Positions 1 to 13,554 of a stretch of 64,000 nt of DNA are shown piece by piece. The notes beneath the pieces are model-generated. The model had not been told where the DNA came from and searched no databases. It worked only from the letters and a program-made list of their open reading frames with translations. The position numbers and the translations under genes are program-made. How positions within the stretch are numbered: position 1 is the first letter of the stretch; every line of letters begins with the position of its first letter. The stretch is from the NCBI RefSeq assembly GCF_000327385.1, contig NW_008708846.1:2375782-2439781 (forward strand), in the 5' to 3' direction. Source of the DNA: Lottia gigantea. Its lineage: Eukaryota > Mollusca > Gastropoda > Lottiidae.

Positions 1-3000
1 ATTGTGATCGTTATTGCATGATTATATACTATGCCCCAATCAATTAAAACTCTCTCCCATTCTTGTCTGTAATTTAGTATTGTGATGAATCAAATTAAAA
101 GTACTACAAATCCGATTTCATAGGCGAACCAATTCAGAGATCGGATTATTTCGGACAACTTTCTAATCCAAATTTGAACATTTACTGTTTTATCCCGAAT
201 GATAATATTATTTTTACATAAGACAGTACTGTCCTTAACAATTTAAGGGCGATTTATTCGCCTACAAGTCTGGAACCACTGAACCCTAAAGTTGGAGTAC
301 ATCAGTGGCATGACTGAAATCACACCCCCATTACGTAATGAGTTGGTGTATTTTGGTACCATTTACAAAATGTAATAATTAGTACCAGACAGGCTGTAAT
401 CTCCCCCCCCCCCTCCCACGAAAATAAAAAACCAAAAGAATACAGTTCTGAGAGCTCAATAATGAATGAAATCCTTATAGACATTTTAAAACTCATTGAC
501 CTACAATAATGAATTATTAATTTGATATCTTTAGACAGAAGTGAGAAAAAATAGTAACCAATATCCAAATATGACAATGATACTGTATCAGTTTCTTGTG
601 AATAGACACGGTGCTTAAACCCTTCTATCTATTGTTGGCAATGTTGTTTCACCTGCAAGAATGTCCAATCTGCTTCAATTATCAAACAATATATTCAAAT
701 AGCCGAACTCACGCCTGCATTTAATTGTAACGGAAACGCGTGACCAATAGTTAAATGTCGTCAAATTGGGGCTCTTCTTTTTCAATCGGAAGAATAGACG
801 GCTGCTTGTTTTGCCTTTGATAACCTTCATTTGAACTGTCCGAGAGCAAACAGTCGGCAAGATGACTTGTTTTTCTTCGAAAAGAGATGAAAACTATCCA
901 TTGCTTTCTTTTCCCATAACGTTAATCATGTTATTGTAAAATTACCTACTAACAATGCCACTGCCGCTCAGATGTGACAATAAACAGAGATTCAAGTGTA
1001 TTGCAGGATATGTAGACAACATTGATGTAGACCAAACATTGCACCCCGATTGGCTATGTCGATCATCAGAAGCAAATTGGAATTTTTGATTCTCTTCTTT
1101 CATAAGAAAATATGAAAATCGGTACTTTTTTTTATCAAAAAAGCATGAAGGCTTATTAATTTTTAAATAAGAATCTCAGAGTTGCTAAAAATGTAGATGT
1201 CCTGGATTTTGATATATTACACCATATTCTGGTTGGTTGGTTGATTTGTTGTCCTGTCAGCTGAGAAACTTTTCGCCAATTTGACTTTGATTTGCAGTTT
1301 GCACTCCATCACACCTCGTAAAATGACTGTTAGTTTATTAGTCGGTGATGGCTGTCCATCTTAAAAAAATATGACGGCTACTGAAATGACTGACATGCGA
1401 CATTTCACCTTTATTAGGATATTTTTCAATAAGTGGGGATGTTAGTAGAAGGGATTAAGAAAATTCTCTCTGTCAGTTTACTTGTATTAGACAAAATGAC
1501 ACAAATTTATAGTCAATTTTTATTTGACCACTAAAAATGCTGATTCTATCTCTTTCACTATGGCTTGACCTAGGCCTAATGTTATATTGAACAAAACCTG
1601 TCCGAGTTTGGTTTTTATACCACTTTTTCTCCAACATTTATTTTAATAGCACTATTTTGAAAACCACCTCACAGAGGCGGGAGGGATTCTTCTGTAAAAG
1701 TTACCCTTATTTCCTAAACAAAGTTAAAATAAGCTCTACAGTACATATTAAGATTGCACAAGGCACATACCAAAACACAGAATTGGGATTTAATACAAAA
1801 TAAATTTTCTCTGAACTACTATGCATTATACATATTTCATGTAAGTTTTCAGTTCTAATTTGACTGTATCTTTTTCAGAGAGGGTGGCGACCCATTTTAA
1901 CGTTAGTTGATGCAATCTGTAACAACATGAGGCATAAAAATTTAAACCTCGATGCATTAAAGAGCAATTAGTGCAGAAGTCGTACGATAGCAGAAGTAAG
2001 GGTGTCTTCCGTTTGAAACCGGATCATTTTAAACGATAATGCGACTTGTCCTTTGTACAAATCTTGTCAGGGCGAGGGCTTTATTTAATTTACATTAACG
2101 TCTTCCTTTGACGTAATCTTGGGTGGCTCTCCAATTGTAGAGATAGCAAAGGTGTATGATGTTGGTAATTGGTGCTTCAAGTTGTAAAACGGTCTGGTGT
2201 CAAAATGGCTACCAAAGGTCAAAGTAAGTTTTTTCAAAAGTATCATTTAGTCACAAAGAGAACCATCCTACATGATAGTATGTTTCAATCACATGTTTTA
2301 GTTTCATTGCATTGGAAAGGTGTAAAAAGTACACAAATGTTGATCTAACCATTTCTGAATATAAACTTGCAGAAATGTTGAAGGCATACTTGCCTTTCTA
2401 GAAACAATGTTGTGTTACTCTTCGTTCGTTTTTAGTATGGCTTGTACAAGCTGCTTAATTACTAGAATCGACACGAGCTGACCGAAACAGTGAAAGTTTT
2501 CTCCCACATATATCACTGTATCCAGAGGCCATAAAACCAGACAACAAAAGACCAGATTAAATAATAATTTGTTGATAGGATTAAAGGAGCAAGTCAACAT
2601 GATGTAATACCAAATCATTATATAATATAGATTTACTGGTCTACTGCTCAAATAAATTAAAGATAATGTGCCTTTATAGTCGGCACGTGTCACTCATATC
2701 AATAACCGCTACCAGATACTCTTGGTTAAACTCGATTTTCTTGCTTGCTGTAAATGAAATTACGTTCTACGTATTACGTTCTAGGCATGGTGAAAACATA
2801 CATTGCTGAGCGGTATGCAATGAAGCTTTTACTAGAAAATATCTACCAGCGCTATTTATTACAAATATTATTTACGCCATTTTCATTTAAACCTGACTGA
2901 CCATTTATAGGCCTACCGTGGAAATGGTAATATTTTTTTCGATTTTATTCGTTCAAAGCGTTTTTCTTGTACTTGAGCTTAAACTATTCCTTTTTTAATA

Positions 3001-3187
3001 TCTACTAAAATGAAAAGGTGTGACATCTTGTACATAGAGCGTCAACTATATTCAGCATGAACCGACCTTCAGTTCAGTGACTGGGGAATAATTTGTCCCT
3101 TTGCAAATATGTTCATTTTCGACTACGTCAAGAGACGTTGGAGACAACTCTAAAACATGGTCAAATTGGGAAATAGGAAATGCGCCC
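1..3187. other. Non-coding AT-rich stretch
   Basis: No gene is recognised. All open frames are short and resemble nothing known. There is a run of 11 C at 403-413. CpG is common here (about 22 in the first 900 bases by hand count), in contrast to the right two thirds of the window. The one possible exon in this stretch (near 2205) is listed separately. Confidence 0.6.
2203..2226 (+). CDS. Possible tiny first coding exon (MATKGQ, then a splice donor)
   Basis: An ATG in a good context (AAAATGGCT) opens a frame reading Met-Ala-Thr-Lys-Gly-Gln. It runs straight into a consensus-like splice donor (CAAA|GTAAGT), which would end the exon in phase 1. About 100 bases upstream there is a CRE-like TTGACGTAA and a locally GC-richer stretch that could be a 5' UTR. 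I do not recognise the protein from six residues, and no matching second exon was found to the right. A chance ATG plus donor is quite possible, since such pairs occur often in 20 kb. Confidence 0.2.
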
Positions 3188-3295
3188 AAACTTTCGAATG
3201 GGACAATAAACTGATGCACGTATGTTCCAAACTGTGCCACGAATACTGCTGCCCTGACAAAATGACCACATTGCACACTGTATTGCGTTGACCCA
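3188..3295 (+). repeat. SINE-1 fragment (3' part, internal deletion)
   Basis: Degraded copy of the commonest SINE of the window. Segments matching the intact copies include a stretch like GGGACTATAAACCGATGC and, after a deletion, one like GCTGTCCTGACAAAATTTCC followed by ACACTGCATGG. The tRNA-like head is missing. The 89-residue open frame on the other strand across this region is a by-product of the SINE and not a gene. Confidence 0.6.
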
Positions 3296-4036
3296 ATCGG
3301 GTACAGATATGTATGATGCATGTTAGTAATTATTTTAAATGTTTTATTTTGGAAGTTTGCTCACCAGATTCTAATGAATGCTAGGATTTAAAATATCTGT
3401 TTTTTAAAATTTGTTTGGTTTAAAATTTGAATTGATCTAGTTGTATCTCATGATTTTGACCATTGTAGTATTGGCGAGTGTCGCGCAAAGCAGACCATGC
3501 TTACTTTTTTCGAAATAGCTGATGGTATTTCTCTTTGGAGGAGTCTACTACTATACTACCTTTACTACCGATTTTGCCATTCTTTGGACGAGATTTTTGA
3601 TTGACGGAATTGTCTTGGTTGTACGGATTTTTATCTCATAATTCAGTAAAATGTCAAATAGAAACAACCTATATTTTCGAAATTTATACACTAAAATATA
3701 AGGAAATCTTTTTGACTTATGCAAAATTGCATTTTTTATTTATTTTTTTAAATCCCTCATTATGACTCATTTTGTCAGAGCGGGTCATATTTCTTTAAAA
3801 TAGATGTATCAAGCTGCTAATTTGACAATATTTTATCAACACTCTAAGGAATAAACTAAAAAATTTGTTAGAAAATTAATACGTTAAGTTTCTGGAATAA
3901 CCATTAAATATAACAACGTGATATATACAATTTTTAATTATATAATTGATAATTGTCTACGTTCAACTGTTACAATGTCAGTCACTGTATTCTTTAGTCA
4001 GCAATTTGACTTTTTTTTTATCGAATGTTTCACTCC
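3296..4036. other. Non-coding stretch
   Basis: Very AT-rich, with nothing recognisable as a gene, RNA or repeat. Confidence 0.5.
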
Positions 4037-4296
4037 TTAAAGATGGTTTTCCTTATTTTTTAGTGTCAAATTATGCGAACTATTTGATTAATTGGTGTTT
4101 GTAATGAATTATCATGTATTCTTAATCATATCATTATGTTCTTATTGCATATAATTAACTTTTTAACCAATCATCAATGCCCATGTGAGACTGAAAACTG
4201 GTATTTTTCATTAGAAAACCTCGAATTTCTTATTCATATTTATAAAGTATTAGCATTTTCATTTTCATAAATGAAAATAAGGGAACCCATCTTTAA
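4037..4296 (+). mobile_element. TTAA-bounded MITE, family T1 (complete)
   Basis: The element is bounded by TTAA at both ends. Inverted termini read inward as AGATGGTTTTCCTTATTTTT on the left and, reverse-complemented, AGATGGGTTCCCTTATTTTC on the right. It has no coding capacity. Other copies lie at 35047-35386 (inverted) and 28255-28487 (left end missing), and a single end lies at 47070-47093. TTAA at both outer edges resembles piggyBac target duplications, but the TIR itself was not matched to a known family. Confidence 0.7.
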
Positions 4297-5069
4297 GTGC
4301 AGAAATGATGTTTTCTCTTAATATGTTTTTCATAATGTGTAAGGTTAAGTTGGACATTTTAAAGGGAAGACTAGGCTCTTAATTTCTTTCAATCGTTTTA
4401 TATTCAGATCAGGTTTGAATCCAACATGTATGCATTAATATGCTACGGTGACAAAATGTACACAGGTCGTTATATGATGGCAAGGTGAAATTTTTCTTTT
4501 GTATAATTTACTATATAAAGTCACATTTAAATTTAAGACTAATCGTAAAGTGTAATCAATCATATTCATATTATTTAATATTGATAATAGACCTGTAAAT
4601 ATATATATTAAGCTGGTCACGGTGTCAATAATCCTTTCATATACACATATTCATGTAGAATATTTTATGTGCATTATAAAATGTAAAATACATGAAGAAA
4701 GTAGGCTATGTTGATGATAGTTTTATAAATATTGTTTAAGAAAATATCTGAAGTTTGTATACTTTAGCAACCAATATATCAAACATGCGCGATTCTCTCA
4801 ATTTTACTAGCGAACATGTCCTCCTTTATTTTTCTTAGTGGGGTCAACAATGAAATTATATCCGGGTGAATATTTTTCCATCGCGGTTCAAGTGTCCGGC
4901 ATTGTATTGGTCAAGTATAGCAGAAAACATTCCATGAATACAAACGTATTATTGGTCAGCGATTCATAAGTTTGCAAACATCTTCAATTATCAACCAACA
5001 GAACAATATTGTTCGTAAAGGGATTCGTTCCCAGAGTTTGACGTGTACATCTATTGTCTATGAATCTCT
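4297..5069. other. Non-coding stretch
   Basis: AT-rich sequence with no gene or repeat that I can support. Confidence 0.5.
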
Positions 5070-5330
5070 TTTGATGCTTGCTATACCTGAAGGTGCAGGG
5101 TTCAATCTTCGCAAAGGTTGAGCTACACCTTTGTATTTTTCAATCTGATTCTCCCTGTCAGTGATGCAGGTCGGGGGATCACATGGACATAGCGTTAAGA
5201 CAATAACCAAGGTCCTCTGATCTACCGTTTGTGCACGTTAAAGATCCCTTGACATTTGGGAAATAAGAGAGTAGTAATTTCAATATGCTGACAAAATTAC
5301 CTTTAGTGTACACTGCATGGTATTCTATGT
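5070..5330 (+). repeat. SINE-1 copy (diverged, partial head)
   Basis: Starts inside the tRNA-like head (GATGCTTGCT...) and contains a B-box-like GGGTTCAATC. The conserved core follows (CTGTCAGTGATGCAGGT), then the GCACGTTAAAGATCCCTTGA segment and the 3' part around ACACTGCATGG. It lacks the A box and the last part of the tail. The order of blocks is the same as in the full copy at 55280. Confidence 0.75.
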
Positions 5331-8300
5331 TTTCATTAACCTGAAAACATTCATTTGGTTATTGTAACTGGAGAACTAATGGATAGAATCCCTTGAAAGT
5401 GTAACTCTTGAGAAAGTCATAATAATAATTGTCTTGTTTAATAAAGAAATAGCTAGCTGAGAATCTCCTTTACACTTGGAAAATAAAGAACATATGTCCA
5501 ATAGAGAGGTCAACAACGAACCTTGTTTGATATTTTCCCGACCACTGCATTTATTATTGTAATTGATAGACGTGCAGTGGGCGAACAATTCGGGGATAAT
5601 CAACCATGAACGTTACTTTATTTTATATTAAGACTAAGCTCTTTTGAATGTATTTTAATGCAAAGACATATTCATAATATTAGTCTCGTTAAATTTATAA
5701 TTTGTGAACTCGATTGACCGTAAGAGTGTGTAGAGAGGCCAATATAAAAGAATATAATAATTCACCACTCCATACAGTCGGTAAGAAATCGCCCAGAGCA
5801 CTTGGGGATGCAGTGGGATGATTTTCATTTAACACCATACGGCGAAAACTAATTAATACAAACATTACAGTAAGGAAAGAGGAACAAGTTGATGATAAGT
5901 AAATTCAACCAATGGCCCAGCATAAGACTATACAGCTATTTTCAGGATTTTGTTTTATTTCTATTTATCAATAAGCATATATACCAAGTGTCACCAAATC
6001 ATTATCATAATTATATTTTGATCAAGTTAAAACTAAAGTCCTGAATATTGAATCTGTAAAAGTCCACAAGACGTCTAAGATAAGACAGGAAAGCCACAAA
6101 CTTCGGCTAAATCCTCCGATTGATCATCAGTTTGCCAGCAATCTAGTTTCTTCCTAGGTGCAAGGTAAACCGTAGCCTCCCTTCAATATATAATGGCATA
6201 TTTGAAACTAAAATAGAGAGATAAGAACTGAAAGTTGTTTATGAAGGGTATTAGTATTTAACAGATTTATTCCCTAATCTCAAATAGATCATCTCTAATT
6301 AATTATTATATCTCTGGTTATTATTATATATAAATACCGAAATCGCAAAAATCCACACAACAAAACATTGATGTTGCCGATGATAAAATCTTTCATAAAC
6401 AACGATCGCAGTCTGAAAAAAGGTAGAAATTGATGTTTGCAAAAGAACAAGGCGCGAGACAATAAAAATATGATATAACTTACATGTACATGTATATGAG
6501 AAATGAAATAAAATATCAAGATGTTTTCACGTTTTAAATAGTGCCCAAAACATTAATTTGTAAAGCGATATAGAAATAGAAATATTTGCAATGTAATATG
6601 AAATGATGCAATTAAAAATTTCACTTGACTAGCAGAAATAACATTGGTTGGAGGAATAGACATGCATAAAAAATAATGTAATTTAGATACCGTAATGTGC
6701 TAATTTGTTGTTATAAGTAACTAAGAAAATAATTCGCATCTGTGTTTGAATATCTACGAGTAGACTATTTGAATTATTGTATGAGGTTTGAATGTAAAGC
6801 TATCGGTTGAAAACATGGTAATGCCAAAAGTGCTACGAAGAGGATGTTAAAATTTCTAATTACTTTGTCGATTTCAGCAGACCATCAAAGATCTAGAACA
6901 TAATATGTTATATTTGTTTTGGTTCCCAATTTCTTGGACTTTGTTCGCTTATACATACTGGCATCCTTTAAAGAAAAACTTTACAATGAAACAGTTAGCC
7001 TAATGTTGAGAGATGTAATGGTTCAGGGACAAAAACAACGAACTTTTGTTCTGCCCTTTGCCAGATATGAGTTATTGTTTTTAATGCGGTTTTTCTGGTA
7101 CCCTTTGAGGAGTTCTTTGGTACTTTCAATATAAGTTATAAAAATATATTATTGTTCTATTAATTGATCGAGTGATATTGATGCAAACTGGCATTGTATG
7201 CGTTGTGGTTATCACGTAACTTCGACTCAATAAAAAGATCCATTTAGATAACGTTATAATTCAAGATTTATGACATCGGTTGAATAGTCTATAAAACATA
7301 ATTTACTTATTAAGAAAAGGGAAAACAAACGAAATAAAATTTATGAGAGCAATGTTAAAAGACGTTGGTATGTGGCAAGGTTACCTACTTGGCCCCTTGT
7401 TATTTTACCTTTGTGCTGTGACATAGTTCACGTCATGTCTATATAATCTTCTAGGCCTTCCACTCATAAACTACAATATTAGCGTGAATTCATTTCTCTC
7501 ACTGTTTATTTGTAATGAACCTCGTAAATACTTTTCAAGTATACAACAAGAATGACATAAGTATATTTGAAGGGGTTGACTAAGACCAAGAGATCGCCAC
7601 TGACAAACATACTTTCCTTTTATTTTAGCAAAGATGAAACGAGAAGGAAAACGTGTTTCCCCAACCCCTCTAACCTTTGACCCATACATGGTTTCCAGGC
7701 TCTGAATCTCGTAATTACGAATCATTACGCTGAATTTTTCTCGTCAGTCCACAAATAGGAATGTGTTTGGTATACCATAACGAGTCTTTCTGAAGACGCG
7801 ATATATACCTACTGAAAGTGTCTTGTCGATTAATAAACCGTGTTCCAAGTAATCTCCCCTTGTTATTTTAACCAAATTCAGTCTAACAACAATTTTTTAT
7901 TTAAATTATGAAATGTATCGACGTAATGTAAAGTGACAGTTCAAATGAAATGTTTGTAAGAAGTGTGAAAAGTATTATCTAACCATAAAAGAGGATACAC
8001 TTGTGGATATGAAAAAGGGCATTCATGCCCAACTATCTTCCTCTAAACAATATTTTTCTTACGAGGGATTCAATTAATTCTTATGTGTAATAAGATATCT
8101 ACTTAAGGGGACTCATAAGAAATGACCACTTGAAAAATAAATTCGGGTTTATGTAATTGAAATAGGGTGTCTTAAATACCCAAACAAAATGATTGAGGTC
8201 GAATTCTAGAGACGAATTTTTCATAAAATTTGTATATTAGACGTCCAACAGCGTCAGTTCGTTCAGATTGAAATTTTATAAAGAAAATAACACATATTTG

Positions 8301-9397
8301 TGAATTATGTTCTCTACATATTTCTTAACAGCTCGGATATAGTTCGCAACATTGTCAAATAAGTAACTGGAGAGGTGTGAATTTTGTCGTGATCGTAAGA
8401 ATCGTGATTACTATTGTGATATTGGATCACTATAAACTGTTATTGGGTGGCCAAACTAAACAAGGTTGATAATGCTTGTAAAATTAGTATAGTCGTTTTG
8501 TAAAGAAGGATACATGTTACTATGTGAAGTACATGTATATGATTGCGTCGTACATATACTTTTGTTACTAGTTCGTTCATATCCTTTCGGAATTCAACTA
8601 TCTATAGCACTGTATATTAATTCAATAATTTTCATAGAGCATATGAATCGAATTTTCCCATCTGATATCGAGGATATTCTTGACTATGTTGTATCAAGGA
8701 CGATTATAAAGATGCTACACTAATACCTTTACATAATAGATTATGAATAGCCACCATATGAATGAATAATGATTGCATCTAACAACCAAATTTCAAAAAT
8801 CATCCCGCCAGGCACTAATTCTGTTCTTTTTAAGAACATTTGTAAAGATAAAGAGTACCCAGCGATAAAAATATTTTACAACAATTTTGAAACAAGTTGT
8901 ACGAGTTTTTTGTAAACTATGTTTGAAATTCTTTTAAATAAAAGAAATAAACAAACTTCACAAAGCTTTCACACCTTGAAGAAAATTGTAAAATTACACA
9001 ACATGATAGATGTGGGCAACCATTTCTCAGTTACTCGCTAACCAGATATACATGTTTCTTGTCCCGTTTTGGAAAGAGGGGTGCGCTTTGTGCACCCAGA
9101 CAAACGTAAGATGATAATGTCAACAAGTTTACAATGACTTGTTCTTCGTTTGGTCTCTTTTCATGGTCTGAACATCAATTGTATTCGCTTTTCAATCAAA
9201 TTTTGAGTTAATGTCTTTATAATTACAACTACATTCTACTTCTATTGTAATTCTAGTTCAAATCTCTAATTCATAATGAAATACAAAATGTACATAGTTT
9301 CTTGTATTCTCACAATGAATATCGTGGTTATTTTTCATATTACTTAAGATAAAGGGTCATGCTCGAGTTGTGTTGTGGAAATATAGCATACAGTAAG
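5331..9397. other. Non-coding stretch
   Basis: About 4 kb with no recognisable gene, RNA or repeat family. Open frames are short (up to 84 residues) and without known motifs. CpG is frequent (about 22 in 8101-9000 by hand count). Confidence 0.5.
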
Positions 9398-9629
9398 CAG
9401 TGACTTAGCCAGGAGTTCATTACCTTGGGGAGGGGGGCATTCTAGCACCTTTGCTACCCTTTTGGTTTTAAGAGGGTATTAGTGTTAATGGTGAGCTTTC
9501 TTTTGAAAAATTTGCTAATCTTGGAAGGCGGAGAATGCATAACACGGTTTTGACTGAAAGTAGAATAAATTTCTTATGTCCCTAGGGGTAGAGCTATGCC
9601 CCACCCCCTACACACTAAATACGCAACTG
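9398..9629. mobile_element. hAT-like MITE (CAGTG-ended)
   Basis: The left end reads CAGTGACTTAGCCAGG followed by a G-rich run (GGGGAGGGGGG). The right end reverse-complements to CAGTTGCGTATTTAG followed by a matching G-rich run. This is the widespread animal hAT terminus type CAGTGGCGTAGCCAGG. Flanks are ACAGTAAG and ACAGTGCA, a degraded 8-bp target duplication (5 of 8). Non-autonomous, about 230 bp. Confidence 0.7.
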
Positions 9630-10891
9630 ACAGTGCAGTACTGAAGTAACTTTAGTACTTTAGGTAGATTGACGATCTTATCTATCTGTAATGATACCAA
9701 CTGTATCTGAACGACTGTCAAAAAATTTGATTGAATTCTGTTAAGAATGGACATAACAATTAAATTTTAAAATTTGGATTTCACACTAGATCAACCAATT
9801 AGAAGAAACGTTCTTCAGAATGTAAACAAAACTTTCACAGCTTTAATAATGTGAAAAATTGAAATCAACCAAGCGGACAATTTAAATGATTAAATCACTG
9901 CGAGTTAAATTTGAAATTTGACCGACGTTGCCGTCATTGAAAGATTTGTCGATAGTGTTCATTGATTGTGAAAGAGTGTATCTACAAGGATACCCAATTT
10001 GAATTAAGAGTGCTGGTTTGGGATTAATTTTCGAAAATGGGTAATGTACAACAGATTCCAAATCCGTGAAAAATGCTGCATAAATATGCACAGTCCTTTG
10101 GTCAGGATGGAATATTTTGGTATCATTACATTTTTCGATTTCATCAAAATTAGGCAAAGAGTACTTAAATTACTGCCCTGGTAAAATTTAATTTCTTTCG
10201 CGATAAACCATAAAGAGACTTATTTGGAAACCTTATGCCTTTCTTGTTCAAAATTCTATCTGAAATTCCGTCTTTATTAAGGCCACAAGTAAGTGTAAAA
10301 AGAGATCGTGGTCGATAATGGAAGAAGTCCACACTAAAAGGTGATGGCAAAATTGACACTCAGTCAAAAACGTAACCACAATCGCTTTGTGTTATCTGAT
10401 GTTCAATGTACTTTAATGCACGCCATACCAACGAAATATACTCTGTTTAAGATTTTTGACCTGTCGAGAGTCAATGCAAAATGACAAATGACCCTTTGTC
10501 CGAACTGTAGAGATTTTCTTTTCATTTTTTCATATCTTATCACCTCCTTGGGTTTAATTCAATTAAAGTTAAGAAAAGGGGTGAGATATGGTCGTAACTA
10601 TTAAACAGCAGGTTGGAAAACACTTTATTGATATCATCCTCTCTATGAACAATATAAAAGGGCAATGTTTTGCTTCCTTAATCACATTGGTTAATGTTAT
10701 CCATGCGATTTTCTCACTTATTGAATTCTTACGGTGCGATAATGATTCTCGTTAAATCCATGGGAGACTTAAAGTCCTGTCTACACGAACCAGAAACAAA
10801 ATTGACTATATGACATATGATTTTGTATGTATTTGTGTAATTAAACTGTATAGCCGTTAGCAGTTAGTTCACCATTCTAGAAGGGGGTACG
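9630..10891. other. Non-coding stretch with two short minus-strand frames
   Basis: Two consecutive minus-strand open frames (about 10165-10359 and 9882-10157) are the only items of note. Neither shows a recognisable domain. Nothing else was seen. Confidence 0.4.
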
Positions 10892-11066
10892 GACAGTTGC
10901 TCACTAGACAGTTGTCCCGTAATAGACAGTTGCTGTCTACATAGTTGCTCCGTAAAAGACAGTTGCCTCGTAATAGACAGTTGCTCCCTAGACAGTTGCT
11001 CCGTATTAGACAGTTGCCCTGTATTAGACAGTAACTGTTGCTCTCTAGACAGTTTCTCCGTAATTA
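10892..11066. repeat. Minisatellite, 15/18-bp units
   Basis: About nine units begin with GACAGTTGC or a close variant, most of 18 bp (GACAGTTGCTCCGTATTA type) and some of 15 bp. Because most lengths are multiples of three, one minus-strand frame stays open through the array as an irregular Gln-Leu-Ser repeat. This is expected from unit length and is not evidence of coding. Confidence 0.85.
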
Positions 11067-12467
11067 GGGTTTGAAAATCAGGAGATCTTAATGAATATGA
11101 AAATTTAAAAATTGTCCGCCGATCCTGCATCTTAATATGCCTATCGGTCACTATGTCATCTTGTGAACTCCTGACTCATTTGTCCAGGGCTTTACTCGAC
11201 TATTAAAAGGATGGTCAACCGTTTTATTAATAATGGGTAGGGTATATCAGACGATTCAGTTTATGAGGAAAAACACCATGAAGTATTTCATATCATAGAT
11301 CTTTTATGAGAAAAATTCAAAATTCGCGTGTGCTAGTGATTTAATGAAATCAGTTAAAAGTTTGGAAAAACTTCAGATAACTGTTAAGAACTCATTTACC
11401 TTTTTCGACTTTCGTTCATCACCGAATTATTTGAAGTGATAAAATACCGGGGGATCAACACGCTTGTAACGTAATTAATAAGGGATAGTCCAGTGTCCAG
11501 TGTAAACAAAACCCAAGTCTATTAATATAGCAATATGCAACTCAATTCTATCATTTGCCGGAATAATTAGGTGAAATGAGTCAAATTGATTTTGGAAACT
11601 TATTCATAATGTGCTCCAAATCAACCTAAACCGACTTGCTTGCATCTGATTTCTTGATTTGTCAACTACCAATAGTCTCTTTTACTGGAAATAATTTCCA
11701 GTTGGTAATGTGACGTTTTTTTACATTAGTATGTGTGAGTGGGAAGCCTGACTCATAAAGGTAAGCAACCGTCATATAAAGTCAATCAAGGTCTTCGGAT
11801 TTGCTTGATTAAAGGGGATATAGTAAAAACGCTGATTTCTTCCTGAGAAGAGAAGCTGAGCTTCGGTTACTCCTGATATAAATACCAAAATTGAGGAACC
11901 ATTTTCTGTATATCGCAAAATTTATACTGAGTAATTTGTCTTCAGATTTACGAGTTATGCACTGTGCACAGAACTATGTGAATAGGGTATAACAAGTTCG
12001 TATGTCTGCAGTGGCCATGAATTATGCATCATAATAACCGACCATAGGTAATAATAAAGTTAATTTATGAGCGCGGTATGTTCAGTTGTTTATAAATAAT
12101 CAGTTAGTGGTCCATTCGATTGGTTATGAAGATTCTTCATGGTCTGGGAATGAGCGAAACTGCATCTGTTTAAACTCAGTTTTCTCGATTTTAAGGTGTG
12201 CATCATCTGGATATGGTGTTTTGATTACCTATCATGTCGTGCTTCTAAAGTGATTCATAGATTAAGTTAGCATTTTTGAAAATGTTCTTAGATGATGTAA
12301 ATAGAGCAACGCTACACACCAAAAATTCAAAAAGGATAGTGATATCAATTAGATGAACCCAAATTACTTTGTCGTAAATAACGTTCCATAAATCCTTAAT
12401 TTGTCTTACAGGTGGTACCACAGAAAATGTAATTTAATTAGTGGAGAAACATTTGCATGCCTATACT
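11067..12467. other. Non-coding stretch
   Basis: No gene or repeat recognised. Confidence 0.5.
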
Positions 12468-12750
12468 CATCTTCAATGTGTCAAATTTCTTCTTATATCT
12501 TGACGATAGCCACTATTCTTGTATAACGGCATGCAGCGACTTGAATGAATTGTACGCAGACAGATACAGCCAATCAGAGCCCTAGACAGAAATACGTATG
12601 CATTATGGCTTCTTGTTTACAGTATTTCTGTCGTTGACTGAATTCGCTAGCGTACAATCCAATTAAATCGTTGTATTAATAAACGTCTGTGATACGAGAA
12701 TAGTGGCTGTAATAGTCAAGGCATTGGACGGAGTTAGTAATATCTGCGTC
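12468..12750. mobile_element. Long-TIR MITE, family H1, copy 1 (diverged)
   Basis: The left arm contains ATCTTGACGATAGCCACTAT, and the right arm is the near reverse complement (ATAGTGGCTGTAATAGTCAA). The centre holds ACAGCCAATCAGAGCC, also present in copy 2. It belongs to the same family as 36593-36892, 48674-48905, 54233-54484 and 63603-63909. Outer ends are less certain here and no clean target duplication was seen. Confidence 0.75.
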
Positions 12751-13554
12751 ACTTTCTAGCTGTACCTTGAGGTTATGGTGGTATTGTATTACCGTAGAAA
12801 ATTATAAAAATAATATACAGAACGCGTTGGTCAACCTGCATCATTAATGTCCAAATTATTAAGATTTATTTTAATATTACCAGTGACACCTAATCTTTTG
12901 ATCTTGATGACGTCATCAAAGTAATGATATTGTCATAGTATTAATAGAATCTGTAATAAATTATTGACATTATGAGGGTGTCTTCCTTTAATGGTCTGTA
13001 AAATCTTCTTTCATGGCTAACTTTAGATCCGTTATCTAGTCCGTGACAGTTCCCATAAATGTTGTTGAATTGTGCCCGGAGCAGAAATCATGTACATGGG
13101 CAGTCTCTATAACTATCAACAACTATCGCTAAATATCTAACAGACTGACAAATTCAAATTCGATTCCACACAATTTTTCACGCTATAACGTTTGAAAGCC
13201 GAAAGACTAAACAAAACCGCCTAAAGAGTAAATTCTTTAAACAATTTTCATAAAATGTTAGAACCCACCCTCGAACAATTACGTTACATAAAACGCAATG
13301 ACTAACCAAGATTTCCTGTTTCCATTAACAGTCTGAAACTTCTGTGATTCGACCAATATGGAACAGATCAAATAAGTTTCTAGAGACATTTCGATAACTA
13401 ATGTCATATCCAGAACTTTGAGAATTAGCTTTGATTGTATTCGACTGGTAGACCTACAGCGAACACAAAACTTTTGTTCACAGCATAATACAAACCTCAC
13501 GTGCTGAAATTGATACAAATAAAAATAGGGTAGTAACTAGTATGAGGCATTTAA
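12751..13554. other. Non-coding stretch
   Basis: Nothing recognised. A minus-strand frame of 79 residues shows no domain. Confidence 0.45.

Noticed and set aside
3052-3321. 89-residue minus frame
   Set aside because: It overlaps a SINE-1 fragment and shows no domain.
7590-7606. GCCACTGACAAACAT as the end of another hAT-like MITE
   Set aside because: No matching left terminus or target duplication was found upstream.
10165-10359. Minus-strand peptide containing NKSLYGL, reminiscent of a copia-type reverse transcriptase motif
   Set aside because: Only this short string is similar. The residues around it and the neighbouring frame do not follow the family, and no LTRs are seen.
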